DNA of 64,000 nucleotides from Bin87 sp965261925 (GCA_965261925.1 OZ253486.1:2728001-2792000), one strand, 5' to 3'. Shown: positions 1-9,492, numbered from the stretch's first letter. Notes: generated by a model from the letters alone, not told the origin. Numbers and translations are program-made.

Positions 1-1477
1 TACTGAGGCAGAAACTTATGGAAGGAAAAACCCAAGAGACGGCGGCGGCCATGGCCGGGATGTGTGTGCGTTCGGCCCGGAAGTGGCAGAGCGGGCCGTT
101 GCCGTCGGAGACGAAACCGGAGCGTTGGTGGCGCACCCGGCCCGATCCCTTCGAGGGGTGTGGGAAGCGGAGATTGAGCCCCTGCTGCGGGGCGATCCCA
201 ATGGCAAGCTGAAGGCAACGACAATTATCGATTGGCTTGATGGGCAGCATCCCGGCCGGTTCAGCGCCTCCCAGCTGCGCACCCTGCAACGACGATTACA
301 GGACTGGCGGGCGCTGAATGGTCCCGATCAGGAGGTGTACTTTCCCCAGGAGCATCCGCCGGGGCGGGAGGCCCAGTTCGATTTCACCCACGCCAACTCC
401 CTGGGGGTGACCATCGCCGGCCAGCCCTACCCCCACCTGCTGTTCCAGCTGATCCTCAGCCACTCGGGGTGGCGCTACGCCGCGGTGGCCACCGGCGAGA
501 CCTTCCTGGCGCTCAAGCAAGGATTGCAGAATTTTCTCTGGACCTTGGGCGGCGTCCCCGAGGTGGTGCGCTCTGACAATACCTCCGCCGCGACCCACGA
601 GGTGAAGCGCAGCCGCGGCCGGGCACTTAACGCCAATTACGCCGCCCTGCTGGAGCACTACGGCCTGCGTTCCACTCGCATCAATCGCGGCAAGAGCCAT
701 GAAAACGGCGTCGCCGAGCAGGGACACTACCGCTTGAAAGACGCTGTCGACCAGGCCCTCATCCTGCGCGGCAGCCGCGATTTCCACACCGCCGACGATT
801 ACGCCAGCTTCGTACAGGAGATGGTCGAGAAACGTAATCGCCTGGTGAGGGGGAAGCTCGAGCAGGAAGTAGCTTGTCTAGGGCCCCTGCCGCCAGCCCC
901 CACGCCGGAATACGCCAACTACCAGTCCAAGGTGCGCCGGTGGAGCACCATCCAGGTAGCGGGACGGAGCTACAGCGTGCCTTCCCGGCTCATCGGTAAG
1001 GAGGTGCAGGTCCGTCTGTACGCCGACTGGGTGGAAGTCTACTACAAGGCCCACTTCGTGGAACGCATGGCGCGGGTGCACGGTGATGGCGAAAGCAACG
1101 TCAATTACCGCCACGTCATCAGTTCCCTGGTGCGCAAGCCCGGGGCATTCGCCCGCTACCGCTTCAGGGAGCAGATGTTTCCCACCCGGCACTTCCGGCT
1201 CACCTACGACGCGCTCAAGGAATGGCGCGGGGAGCGTGCCGACGTGGAGTACGTGTGGATCCTGCACCTGGCGGCGACCACCATGGAAGCCAATGTGGAC
1301 AGTGCCCTGTCGCTGCTGCTGGAGGCGGGTCAGCCCTTCGACTACACCGAGGTGCGGGATCTGGCCGAGCCCAAGCCGCCCGAAGCACCAGCGCTGGTCC
1401 TGTCTGGGAAGCCGGACCTGAAGGTCTACGACCGTCTGCTCACGGGGAGCATGACCGCGGCGGGGGTGTGCGGATGA
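1..1477 (+). pseudogene. istA: istA, IS21-family transposase, 5'-truncated by window and frameshifted
   Basis: IstA is the DDE transposase of IS21 elements. The N-terminal helix-turn-helix part reads in the frame of positions 3-158 (LRQKLMEGKTQETAAAMAGM, then RSARKWQSGPLPSE and RTRPDPFEG). The rest, from VWEAEIEPLLRGDP onward, reads one frame over, up to the TGA at 1475-1477. The two frames join at the GGGG run near 155-160, where one missing G explains the break. The catalytic core contains FDFTHANSLGV, VRSDNTSAATHE and GKSHENGVAEQGHYRLK, the D, D and E regions of this family. As written the gene cannot give a full-length protein unless the ribosome slips at that run. The true start lies outside the window. 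Confidence 0.85.
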
Positions 1478-2256
1478 TGGCCACCGACACCGGCGTCATG
1501 CAGGACCGCATCGGCCAGCTGTGCCACCAATTCAAACTGCCCACCATGGGCGCCCAGTCGGTGGCCCGTTTCACCGACGCTGGCCATGGCGACGCGTTGG
1601 TCACCTTCCTCGAAGTCCTGGAGCAGGAAGCTGAGGATCGTCGCCACCGGCGCATCAACCGGCTGCGTCAGGGGTCCAAACTCCCCGCGGGCAAGACCTG
1701 GGAAACCTTCGAACACCACCGGATGCCCTTGGCGCTCAGACAGCAGATGGACCAACTGGCCCAGGGGAGCTTCGTGGAACACGGCGTCAACGTGCTGGCC
1801 TTCGGTCTGCCCGGTACCGGCAAGACCCACGCGCTGTGCGCCCTGGGTCATCGCCTGGTGGAAACCGGTCACTCCGTCCTCTTCACGCCAGCCTACCGAC
1901 TGGTCCAGGATCTTCTCGCCGCCAAGCGCGATTTCGCCCTGCCACGACAACTGCGCAAGCTGGACAACTTCGACTTCCTCCTCCTGGACGATCTGGGCTA
2001 CCTGCCCCAGGGCAACGAGGAGTCCGAGGTCCTCTTCACCCTGATCGCCGAACGCTACGAACGGAGGTCGTTGGGCATCACGTCCAACCTGGTCTTCTCC
2101 GAGTGGGAACGCATCTTCGCCAACCCCATGGCCTCCGCGGCGGCCATCGACCGGATGGTGCACTACTCCGTCATCCTGGAGTTTGACGTCCCCAGCTACC
2201 GGACCGACGCCGCCCAGCAACGGGGCCAGTCAGAGGAGGTGAACCGGCAAAATTAG
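1474..2256 (+). CDS. istB: istB, IS21-family ATP-binding transposition helper
   Basis: IstB is the AAA+ ATPase that works with IstA in target capture by IS21. The protein is 260 residues, the normal length. It shows a Walker A motif (GLPGTGKTH, about residues 111-119), a Walker B motif (FLLLDDLGYLPQ) and sensor-type segments LGITSNLVFSEWERIF and AAIDRMVHYSVILEF. I chose the ATG at 1474 because it overlaps the istA stop (ATGA), the usual translational coupling in IS21; the longer open frame upstream is the out-of-frame istA region. Unlike istA, this gene looks intact. Confidence 0.93.
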   Translation: MMATDTGVMQDRIGQLCHQFKLPTMGAQSVARFTDAGHGDALVTFLEVLEQEAEDRRHRRINRLRQGSKLPAGKTWETFEHHRMPLALRQQMDQLAQGSFVEHGVNVLAFGLPGTGKTHALCALGHRLVETGHSVLFTPAYRLVQDLLAAKRDFALPRQLRKLDNFDFLLLDDLGYLPQGNEESEVLFTLIAERYERRSLGITSNLVFSEWERIFANPMASAAAIDRMVHYSVILEFDVPSYRTDAAQQRGQSEEVNRQN

Positions 2257-2339
2257 TGGGCGACAATTCGGCAAATCTAGTTGACGCGGGACAAATGCCG
2301 CCTCAAAGGCGAGAGCATCGCCAAGGACGCCAGGCTCAC

Positions 2340-3329
2340 CACCCAGGCATCCGACGCCGAGACAACCTTCCCGGCCAGGGAATACGGATCGTCCGCCTGC
2401 AAGCCTGCAACGCCGATGGATGCAGCGGCCCGGCCACTCCATCCACACCGGCCATCATCATCACCCTCGGCCATGCCGCCGTCCGCGTTTGGCATACCGA
2501 CGACGCCCTCGAAGCTGACTGGGACCAAATACCAGCCATTCGCGTCGTCGTGTACCACCTCAGCGCCGACCATGCCGAATGGAAAACATCACCCGTCCTC
2601 ACCGAGCCCGGGTATTCCCTATCAATCTACGACCTCGTCGACTTCGCCGGCGTCGGCCATCCCATCATCCGCGTCTACTTCCACTGCAACGCCGCCTCCG
2701 AAAGGCGCGTCTCGCTTGGCCGCTACCCGACCAACACATCTGACGAGCCGACCCGCTTCACGGATCCACCTCCGCCACCGGCGCGTCCTCCCCGCGCCAC
2801 GCGCCACGGCCCGACCGAGATCTCCGATCCGGGCGCCCGCGTCCTCCGGCTCGCCTCGGACTTCACCATCACCAGCGAAACTCAACCGGGCCGCGACCAG
2901 CCGTTCCGCCGCGTGGCCCGCCCAAGCGAAAATCGCTGGGAAACCCAACGGCACGGCGAAACCGTGAAGAACTGTTCGTAGCACGAAGTCGCAATCAACC
3001 ACCGCTGCATCTACGACCCCGACGCCACCTTCCCTGACGACGCAATCTGCGGCGAACGAGTCACCAGGACCAAAGACAAACGCAACATGTACGGCGATAC
3101 CGTCAAGGTCTGCAACACCCATCCCGACCACGACCATGACGCCAACGTCGAGGACCCACCGTCCGCCCGGACTGGCAACGGCGCCCGCAGCCATACCACG
3201 TCACGTGACGTCAACTGGCACCGCATCTACTGGCCCGAAGGCTGCGCGGAGGCCCACAGTAGGTGCACAGTCGGTACAGAGGCTCTCCCTTCGTCAGTAT
3301 ACATCCGGCCAAAGCTGGCAGAAATCTAG
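2340..3329 (+). pseudogene. Remnant of a fibronectin type III-like gene, truncated and with an internal stop
   Basis: One plus-strand frame carries a coherent protein-like sequence after the IS21 element. GIRIVRLQACNADGCSGPAT matches the end of an FN3 domain (the ...VRACNADGCS... pattern of bacterial FN3 repeats). It continues through VRVWHTDDALEADWDQIPAI and IIRVYFHCNAASERRV. The frame is closed by a TAG at 2979-2981, but the same frame then continues with NHRCIYDPDATFPDDAICGE and NMYGDTVKVCNTHPDHDHD to a stop at 3327-3329. No start codon or ribosome-binding site fits the beginning. I infer a secreted or cell-surface FN3 protein whose 5' part was lost at the IS21 insertion. The exact limits are uncertain. 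Confidence 0.5.
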
Positions 3330-3735
3330 GCCAGGGCCCTATCCACCATAGGCTTGATACGCCGGATGGCACGACCAGTGGTAACCAGGGACCCCAGCAA
3401 CACCGCTGTCAACGTCGTAGCCGACCGAGTCGCCTGGCCTCGCATCGCAAACCCTCCCCACTGGATATGGGTCACATCCTGCCACCCGGTTGTGCCACCG
3501 CGATTTTCAAAACCCTGTTAGAAGATTTTGGTAGAACGAACTGGTGGTCAGACTGCCTGGCGTTGGTCATTTCCTACAAGAAGACACCCCGAAACTGTGG
3601 CTGCCCGGTTGAGACGGTCGTCCAGTTCAGCGACCCGCCCGTGGCCGAATGTTCCTAGCCGAGATGGGTGTGATGCGTAGCCATGAGGCGGGCGCCTGCG
3701 GTTTAGAGCGCGTCTAGGTTGTGCATAACCCGAGC
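3330..3735. other. Gene-free stretch between FN3 remnant and minus-strand cassette
   Basis: I see no convincing coding frame, tRNA or repeat in these 400 bases. Short frames on both strands lack recognisable protein features. The base composition falls from GC-rich to more mixed towards 3500-3735, which marks the approach to the cassette. Confidence 0.5.
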
Positions 3736-5064
3736 TTAATCGAGACCCAGCAACCACAGCGGTGCGCGAGAGAACTGCGTCAGCGCGATGTCCCGCGACA
3801 AGATTCGAGAATAACCATAGACGGAACCTACGCCTTGTAAAGCCGACGCGAGATCGTCGGCAGTTTCAATCGCATCGTCCACATCTGTCCAAAGGTCAGA
3901 GAACGATTGGTAATCGTCTGGAGTTTCCCACAACCCCGCGTCCGAACCCAATGGTGACCACCAAAATTCGAGATCTTCTTTCGATAAATCCGCGGCGTTC
4001 ACCAAAGCCGCCGAAGTTGCAGTTGCCAGTCGGAGGATCAGTAGGCTACGCGCCAAAATCGATATCGCCCCCTTCTCGTGAATGCTGCCAACCCCCGCAG
4101 CATCAAATATCGCGGTGGCACTCGTCCTTTCGGTCAATAATGCCTGGTACGTGTCGTCGGTCAATTCGTCTCGGAGCGCTCGCAACACTTCTTCGAATGT
4201 GTCATAAGAGCAGACCCCTTCGCGAACAACGAAGTCGAGCGCTCTTCGTAGCAGCGAGATATCTAACGCTGCCCGGGACCACCCGGAGCGTGGGTTTAGC
4301 TCAGCCCAGCATGCGAATACCGGATCCATCATGTCTGACCGCGGATTTAGTGGCTGGAATTCCTCCTTGCGGAGTCTGCTCGGTCGGTAACTAACGTTAT
4401 TCCGACGCCGTGGGTCGGCGGACATAGTCCTCAGATCGACACTCCATTCAGTAAGCCATGCCTTAGCTACGAACAGTCTTGAAGGTTCTTGAACACCAAC
4501 CTCCGAAAGCCAGTCCGATATGCTACGGGACTGAACGGTTATGGATTGTAGCAATCTTTCAGCCTTGCCGGCTTCTCGAGACCACGCTGAAAGTAGCAGC
4601 CATGTGGCTTTATGAGTACCATGCCTTCTGCTCCTTTTCCCCCGCCTGCGGAATTCCGCCGTTTGCATCGCCTCATTGATCACGATATGGCGGTTGTTAA
4701 ACACACCTATTCCTTCAGCAGCTAATAACGATATCGCTCCACGCAGTTCGGCATAATATGCGAGGTGATATGCCGATCTATGATCCCCATGGCAGATGGC
4801 GTCGAAAGCCCGTGATAGGTAGTTCCATCCATCGACTAGATGCAATAAAGCCGAACACGCAATGTATTCGCCGATTTTGGGACCATCGACGGGATCTCCT
4901 TTTCCGAGGGTCCGCGCAATGTCATTGCCATACGGATGGCGGGTGTCGAACCAACGCTTCCAGGTGCGGACACGGTTAGCAACAACGCGTAATCGCCTCT
5001 CTATTGCGAGAGGTGATGCGCGCTTAACCAAAGCCGAAGCGGTCAAAAACTCAGATTGGGCCAC
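3736..5064 (-). CDS. Unrecognised 442-residue protein, third gene of the methyltransferase/DGQHR cassette
   Basis: I do not recognise this protein. It has 442 residues, with no signal peptide, transmembrane segment or Walker motif, and looks mostly helical and soluble. Residues about 66-130 (EYIACSALLHLVDGWNYLSR, then HRSAYHLAYYAELRGAISLL and EGIGVFNNRH) resemble the helical pattern of HEPN-like domains (AYYA...R...LL..G......H). A clear catalytic RX4-6H motif is not evident, so this is only suggestive. The start is a GTG at 5062-5064 with GGAG at 5074-5077, nine bases upstream. The gene begins six bases after the DGQHR gene, so the two are almost certainly co-transcribed. The sequence is less GC-rich than the flanks. 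A role as effector or partner of the modification genes is inference. Confidence 0.8.
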   Translation of the reverse strand: MAQSEFLTASALVKRASPLAIERRLRVVANRVRTWKRWFDTRHPYGNDIARTLGKGDPVDGPKIGEYIACSALLHLVDGWNYLSRAFDAICHGDHRSAYHLAYYAELRGAISLLAAEGIGVFNNRHIVINEAMQTAEFRRRGKRSRRHGTHKATWLLLSAWSREAGKAERLLQSITVQSRSISDWLSEVGVQEPSRLFVAKAWLTEWSVDLRTMSADPRRRNNVSYRPSRLRKEEFQPLNPRSDMMDPVFACWAELNPRSGWSRAALDISLLRRALDFVVREGVCSYDTFEEVLRALRDELTDDTYQALLTERTSATAIFDAAGVGSIHEKGAISILARSLLILRLATATSAALVNAADLSKEDLEFWWSPLGSDAGLWETPDDYQSFSDLWTDVDDAIETADDLASALQGVGSVYGYSRILSRDIALTQFSRAPLWLLGLD

Positions 5065-5070
5065 GTTAGG

Positions 5071-6594
5071 CTACTCCAAGTCGTACCCAAGTGCTGTCTC
5101 TACGGCGCGGGCTCTGCCCGCTATGGCATCGATATTGGTCCCGGTTAGATGGCGAAGCAATTGGAGCCTCACCTGTCTGTAACCGCTGCCCGCACGAAAA
5201 CGACTTTGGAAACTCTCGACTTCCGTAGGCAAGCCGGGAGTAGCTGCCGACCTCCAGTCGAAAGCAGAAATTTGGCTGGTAAGGCTCAGTATGAAATCAT
5301 TTATTTCGGGTTTCTGCCGCAAATCCTCCAATGCTTCGGAGACCTCGCGCACGTTCGTTGCTTCTGCAGACGTTGGTCGTTGCCAATTGCCGAATGGGAC
5401 ACTGTGACGGCTCTCGTATGAAATGTCATTGCACACTTGCAGAAACCCTCTAACCCCTTGGTCAGTTGCCAGGATCGAATATCTGCCCGCGAAAGCCGGA
5501 TCATGACCAGGTGGTTCGTCCCGCTTAGGAGTGATCTCACGAAGATATTTGGCCCATTCTCCGTCAGATCCCCCAATTGCGGCCTCCAAGCTAGACCAGA
5601 GTGTGATCAGGTACGCTGCTTGTTGTGCCCTGGTCCACTGGAGCACGTCTGTCCGCTCGGCGGAATGTTCGGTCCCGAAGAAACCACCTATCCCCGTTCT
5701 TCGGCTGGTAGACCAACCGCGCACGAAACTCAAAGTAAGGGAGCGAATGAAAGCGGCCTGTGTGACTTTACCTCTTTCTCGTCCCAGCATCCCTATGCGC
5801 TTTTGCCAAGGACTTTCGTGATGACTCCATAAGGCCTCGGTGAGCTCCTGTGCGCGCGTCTCACGATACGTCATGGGCCCTTCGGCTTGCTCCAGCCAAT
5901 CGGCGGTTCGAAGCAATGGGTACAAGTCGTAGGCCATGGACGGATTGATGCGTTTAGGCGAAACATTGATGGACCAGAAGAGATAAGCCTGCCAACTAAT
6001 GTCGAGATCATCAAACAGGACAACAGGCAATTCGAAATCACCAGCAATCCCTGCATCCTCGGCAAACGCGTAGAGCCGATGTTGCCCATCAATGATTTCG
6101 ATCGGTTCTAAGGAGTGTTCAACAGGTCGCCAATCCGGTTCCGTAGAACCTTCCGGCAAGACGAGATTCACCAGATGACCACCCGCAGATTCGATAGTGA
6201 TTTGGTCACGCGGATCGACTGATGCGCCATATCTATCCGTCGTGGCACCGACTAAATTGCCTACAACAGAAGTTGGCAGCCATCCCGGTTTACGCAATTC
6301 AGGAAATAGCTCCCGTTGATCAGTATTCAGACTTGCCCAAGGATACCCTGCTCTGATGAACCGACTAATCTCTCTGGACCTGTCTTCATCGTGCCCACGT
6401 TGAATACCCAGATCTGCGGCGCGCGGACCCGAAGCTTCACGACGCTTAACACCGCTTAGCCTGCGCAGTAAAGGTGCCGACATTGAGCAGACATAAAAAT
6501 GAGGCTGTGGTTTCCGTTGACGCGATGCCTCGTCATAATTGAATTCGTCCCATTCATTCAGCCATTGTCTTACGCGAATGGCGGGAATACGCAT
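5071..6594 (-). CDS. DGQHR-domain protein (DndB/DpdB-like)
   Basis: This 507-residue protein carries the signature IDGQHRLYAF at about residues 168-177. Around it is the usual DGQHR layout: an N-terminal HFYVCSMSAPLLRRL, IQRGHDEDRSREISRFIRAG, LPTSVVGNLVGA before the motif, then LPVVLFDDLDI and LFWSINVSPKRINPS after it. DGQHR proteins include DndB (regulator of DNA phosphorothioation) and DpdB (7-deazaguanine DNA modification), and the fold is ParB/sulfiredoxin-like. I chose the ATG at 6594 because GGAGG lies seven bases upstream (6602-6606). A GTG at 6708, directly after the methyltransferase stop, would add 38 residues but has no ribosome-binding site. No dndACDE or dpdA gene is nearby, so the biochemical partner should be the adjoining methyltransferase. 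Confidence 0.85.
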   Translation of the reverse strand: MRIPAIRVRQWLNEWDEFNYDEASRQRKPQPHFYVCSMSAPLLRRLSGVKRREASGPRAADLGIQRGHDEDRSREISRFIRAGYPWASLNTDQRELFPELRKPGWLPTSVVGNLVGATTDRYGASVDPRDQITIESAGGHLVNLVLPEGSTEPDWRPVEHSLEPIEIIDGQHRLYAFAEDAGIAGDFELPVVLFDDLDISWQAYLFWSINVSPKRINPSMAYDLYPLLRTADWLEQAEGPMTYRETRAQELTEALWSHHESPWQKRIGMLGRERGKVTQAAFIRSLTLSFVRGWSTSRRTGIGGFFGTEHSAERTDVLQWTRAQQAAYLITLWSSLEAAIGGSDGEWAKYLREITPKRDEPPGHDPAFAGRYSILATDQGVRGFLQVCNDISYESRHSVPFGNWQRPTSAEATNVREVSEALEDLRQKPEINDFILSLTSQISAFDWRSAATPGLPTEVESFQSRFRAGSGYRQVRLQLLRHLTGTNIDAIAGRARAVETALGYDLE

Positions 6595-6708
6595 TTCATC
6601 GCCTCCACAAATAACGAACGCGTACGCACAACTTGGCACACGATAATCAGCCGGCCAAGAATGAATACTCGGCCAAAGGTTGGCTGTTGGAGCCGTTGAT
6701 GCTGGCAC

Positions 6709-7992
6709 CTAAATATATGGGATGTCGTCTACCAGGTCGAGCTCTGGTTTGAAACGAGCCACTACATGCGGCTCGCCGCCGGCTGGGCGATCGGTGCTGG
6801 GTGCATCCCAGAATCGGCCAGACGAGTACCAATATCCATCAGCAGGGGCCTCGTCGAGTACCGTTACTGATATCTGTGCCTCAATGCCGAACTTCGAGAG
6901 AGGCGCGCGAGTAGCAGCAGAACACGCGACGGCGAGCGCTGATAGCTGGTCACATTCTTCGTCTATCACTAAATCGAAGGCCGCTGAGGTGACATGGTGA
7001 TCCTGCTGAGGTGCGCAACTTCTTTTCTCTACCTTGACCCACCTCACGCCTAGACTAACTTGCGTTAGTTGGCGAGCCAGCAATCTGGCAAATTTTAACA
7101 GCCGCAATTCTATGATTGTCTTGCGGAAATTGGCTCTGAGCACGACGTCGCTGCCCATATTAAATATAAACGTCTCTGCAGACTTCACCGTATGCTCGTA
7201 ATGCTTGTTGTACCGTTCTACCAACTCAACCCCGTATCCGACCCTACCCATCGCCTCTGCCATAGCAGGAACAGAACCGATCCCGGCCAAGGGATCTAAT
7301 ACTACGTCGCCGGGCACGGTTGTTAGCGAGAGCATCCTGTACGTAAGCTCCTCTGGAAATGGGCAAAAATGAGACCGCACACCAGACCACGCGCCTTGTG
7401 TTGGAATTTGGATGCTCCACAGGTTCGTCGGCATGGAACCGTCGGGAGAATATCTTTCCGGGTACCTGCGCCACCAAACTGAATTGGGTATCGGCGAACG
7501 CAGGCCCGCGGCGTCGAACTGGAAGTCGTCAGACTTCGAAAATAAGAGCACCTGCTCAGTGATGTCGCGGAGTTCGCCATGATGTGTCCAAGGGAGGGCT
7601 TTTTGCTTGTCCCAAGTGATCGACTCTCTGAGGATCCAACCAGATTCCACAGCACAGTTTGTGAGCCAATCCGGTAGTGGAATCAACCGTTTATTCCTAC
7701 GAACCGATCCGGCAACCAACCAGAATGTCGCATCCGCCGTTGCTATGTGGTAGCAGTCGCAAAACAGGTTCCGCATTCGCTCCAAATAGTCTTCGATCAC
7801 CTGGCCACGTACTCCGATCTGTGCGGGATGTCCGTAATCGTGCATATCGAGATACGGCGGTGACGTGATGACCGAACGTGGTGCGGGCGTCTCTTTCCAA
7901 AGATCGCGGAGCTTCGTCGCGTCCCGTGTGTTGAGGCCACGATGCAGTGCTGTGTTAGCCATGGCGGCGATTTTAGCAGGATGTGGTTCCAT
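6709..7992 (-). CDS. DNA methyltransferase, TSPPY type, first gene of the cassette
   Basis: This is an S-adenosylmethionine-dependent DNA amino-methyltransferase (N4-cytosine or N6-adenine). The catalytic motif IV TSPPYLDMHDYG sits at residues 43-54. Motif I, VVLDPLAGIGSVPAMAEAMG, sits at about 230-249 with GYGVELVERYN after it. This order (IV before I) and the ITSPPY/WDK...LLFSKS pattern are those of beta-class enzymes; a TSPPY core is more often seen in N4-cytosine enzymes. About 150 residues follow motif I, including a C-terminal region I cannot assign, so the protein (427 aa) is longer than a minimal enzyme. The start is uncertain: ATG at 7992 or 7962, neither with a good ribosome-binding site. 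No restriction endonuclease is recognisable next to it. Confidence 0.9.
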   Translation of the reverse strand: MEPHPAKIAAMANTALHRGLNTRDATKLRDLWKETPAPRSVITSPPYLDMHDYGHPAQIGVRGQVIEDYLERMRNLFCDCYHIATADATFWLVAGSVRRNKRLIPLPDWLTNCAVESGWILRESITWDKQKALPWTHHGELRDITEQVLLFSKSDDFQFDAAGLRSPIPNSVWWRRYPERYSPDGSMPTNLWSIQIPTQGAWSGVRSHFCPFPEELTYRMLSLTTVPGDVVLDPLAGIGSVPAMAEAMGRVGYGVELVERYNKHYEHTVKSAETFIFNMGSDVVLRANFRKTIIELRLLKFARLLARQLTQVSLGVRWVKVEKRSCAPQQDHHVTSAAFDLVIDEECDQLSALAVACSAATRAPLSKFGIEAQISVTVLDEAPADGYWYSSGRFWDAPSTDRPAGGEPHVVARFKPELDLVDDIPYI

Positions 7993-8243
7993 AGCAATAG
8001 GGGAGCCGTTTGTTCGACTAGCTGGGCACCCTTATTGCGCATTCCAGTGGATCGATTTGGCCGGCCCACGGAAGAGACTGGATCGCCGGACCATGGGTGC
8101 ACACGACTTTTTGGCAATACGCTAACAGGCAATCCCATTGGAAACGCAGGATGCCACCTGAAGTTCCCTAGCCGCAGCACGTGTGATCTCATTCAACCGG
8201 ATTCAATGGCATGAAACCAAGGCTCGGCGGTTACCGTTTCCGT

Positions 8244-9492
8244 CCTAAACTGAAGCCAAGGTGAAATCTACATTCGCGGGATGGGAAGGGTCGGCTTGAG
8301 TGCTGGCAGTCAGTTCTGCTGCTCGAGCCTGAAGCACGGTCTGGCATCGGCGCTTGACTTCGTCGCATCGGCTGGACAGGCTGGCGAAAAAGTCGCCCAC
8401 CTTCTCCTGGACTGCGGCACGGGTCCCCAGGCACAGGTTGGCGGTCACCTCTTGACGTACCCAGCCCCAAATAGCCTCGTCGGCGTTGAAATCTGGGCTA
8501 TAGGTGGGCAGGTTCACCAAGCGCAGGTTCAAGTTGGGGTTGGCCAGGTAGGCTCGCAGCGCGTCGCCCCTATGAGCTGGGGAATTGTCCCAAATCACCG
8601 TCAACGGTTCGGTGTGTTGCGCCCGCAGTTGACGCAGGAAGGCAACCGACAGGAAGGCAACCGAGGTGGTGGAGTTGCTGTTACCTTCCAGTTCCATCAA
8701 CTCCACCTCTCCGGTTTCCAGACACACCGCCGAGTAGTAGCTCGCCTTCTCCCCACGTCGCGGGCTGGTGGAGTCCACCAGCGCCGGTTCGCCCTTCAGT
8801 ACCCATTTGGCCCGCAGATCCGCATCCGCCCGAAAGTGAGCCTCGTCAGCGAAGAATATCTTGGCCCCAGTTCGTCGGGCCGCCGCCGCCAAGGCGATGT
8901 ACTCCCTCACAAAGCCTTCCCGCCGTACCGGGTCTGCCTTGACCAACCGCTTCTTGGGACGCTTCAGGACAAAGCCCAACCGGTGCGGGTAATTCAGGCA
9001 ACCACTCCGGCTCAGCGTCAACCCGAAGCGTTCCTCTACCAACCGGCGCACCGCCTTCCAGTTCCAGTTGGACAAATCGATGCCAGCTTGCGACGGCAAT
9101 TCCTGCACCGCCGCCTTCAACTCGGCCTGCCGCTCCCGGTTCAATGCGGGGGGAACCTCCTGACTGCTCAAAAGCCAGCGCCTCAGGACCACCCTCCCGG
9201 AATGCCGTGGCCCATTGGCCAATAGTGTGGGCGTCCCGTTCCAACGCCGCGGCCGCGGCCGTCCAGCCTCGCGCCAGCAACCACACCGCGTGCCACCGTT
9301 CCCGCTCCCGAGGCGTCGGCGCTCGGTACATCCGTCGTCGTACCGCAGCCTCATCCATGCGCCACCGCTCCAGCAGCGCTCCCATCTCCAGCATACCCAC
9401 CAGCAACCCCCGGCAACTTCCCAACCGATCCTCTCAATTCCTTCCAATTCTGTCTAAACCAAGTGCGGGTTTCACCTTGGCTTCGGTTTAGG
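8244..9492 (-). mobile_element. IS630-family insertion sequence
   Basis: The ends are inverted repeats: CCTAAACTGAAGCCAAGGTG with AAA at 8244-8266, and on the other strand CCTAAACCGAAGCCAAGGTG with AAA ending at 9492, one mismatch over 23 bases. IS630 elements insert at TA dinucleotides; a TA lies at 8246-8247 and at 9489-9490, so the strict element may be 8248-9488 flanked by TA duplications, with the outer CC/GG coincidental. It contains one transposase gene split into two frames. Confidence 0.9.
8245..9394 (-). pseudogene. IS630-family transposase, in two frames
   Basis: The DDE transposase is encoded in two minus-strand frames. The N-terminal helix-turn-helix part (MGALLERWRMDEAAVRRRMY, VWLLARGWTAAAAALERDAH, GPEALAFEQSGGS) reads to about 9150. 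The catalytic part (PPALNRERQAELKAAVQELP onward) reads one frame back. They meet at a run of six C on the coding strand (G at 9148-9153). A -1 slip there gives a continuous IS630 protein, so this may be programmed frameshifting, common in this family, rather than decay. The catalytic residues are present: FFADEAHFRADADLRAKW, VIWDNSPAHRG and YSPDFNADEAIWGWV. The stop codon lies in the terminal repeat. The start could be 9394 or 9385. Confidence 0.85.

Larger units (their letters stand above)
1..2290 (+). mobile_element. IS21-family insertion sequence, left end beyond window
   Basis: The element is recognised from the adjacent istA and istB genes, which overlap at 1474-1477 in the usual IS21 arrangement. 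Its left end lies before base 1. The right end is not resolved: the istB stop is at 2254-2256 and I could not match a terminal inverted repeat without the left end, so 2290 is only approximate. The fibronectin-III-like remnant begins directly after it, so the insertion may have truncated that gene. Confidence 0.85.

Noticed and set aside
3548..3757. Minus-strand frame with RVAELDD resembling the spurious peptides read from tRNA genes
   Set aside because: No cloverleaf, anticodon arm or T-loop could be drawn there.
5071..6594. DGQHR gene as evidence of DNA phosphorothioation
   Set aside because: No dndA, C, D or E gene is present; the motif alone does not show phosphorothioation.
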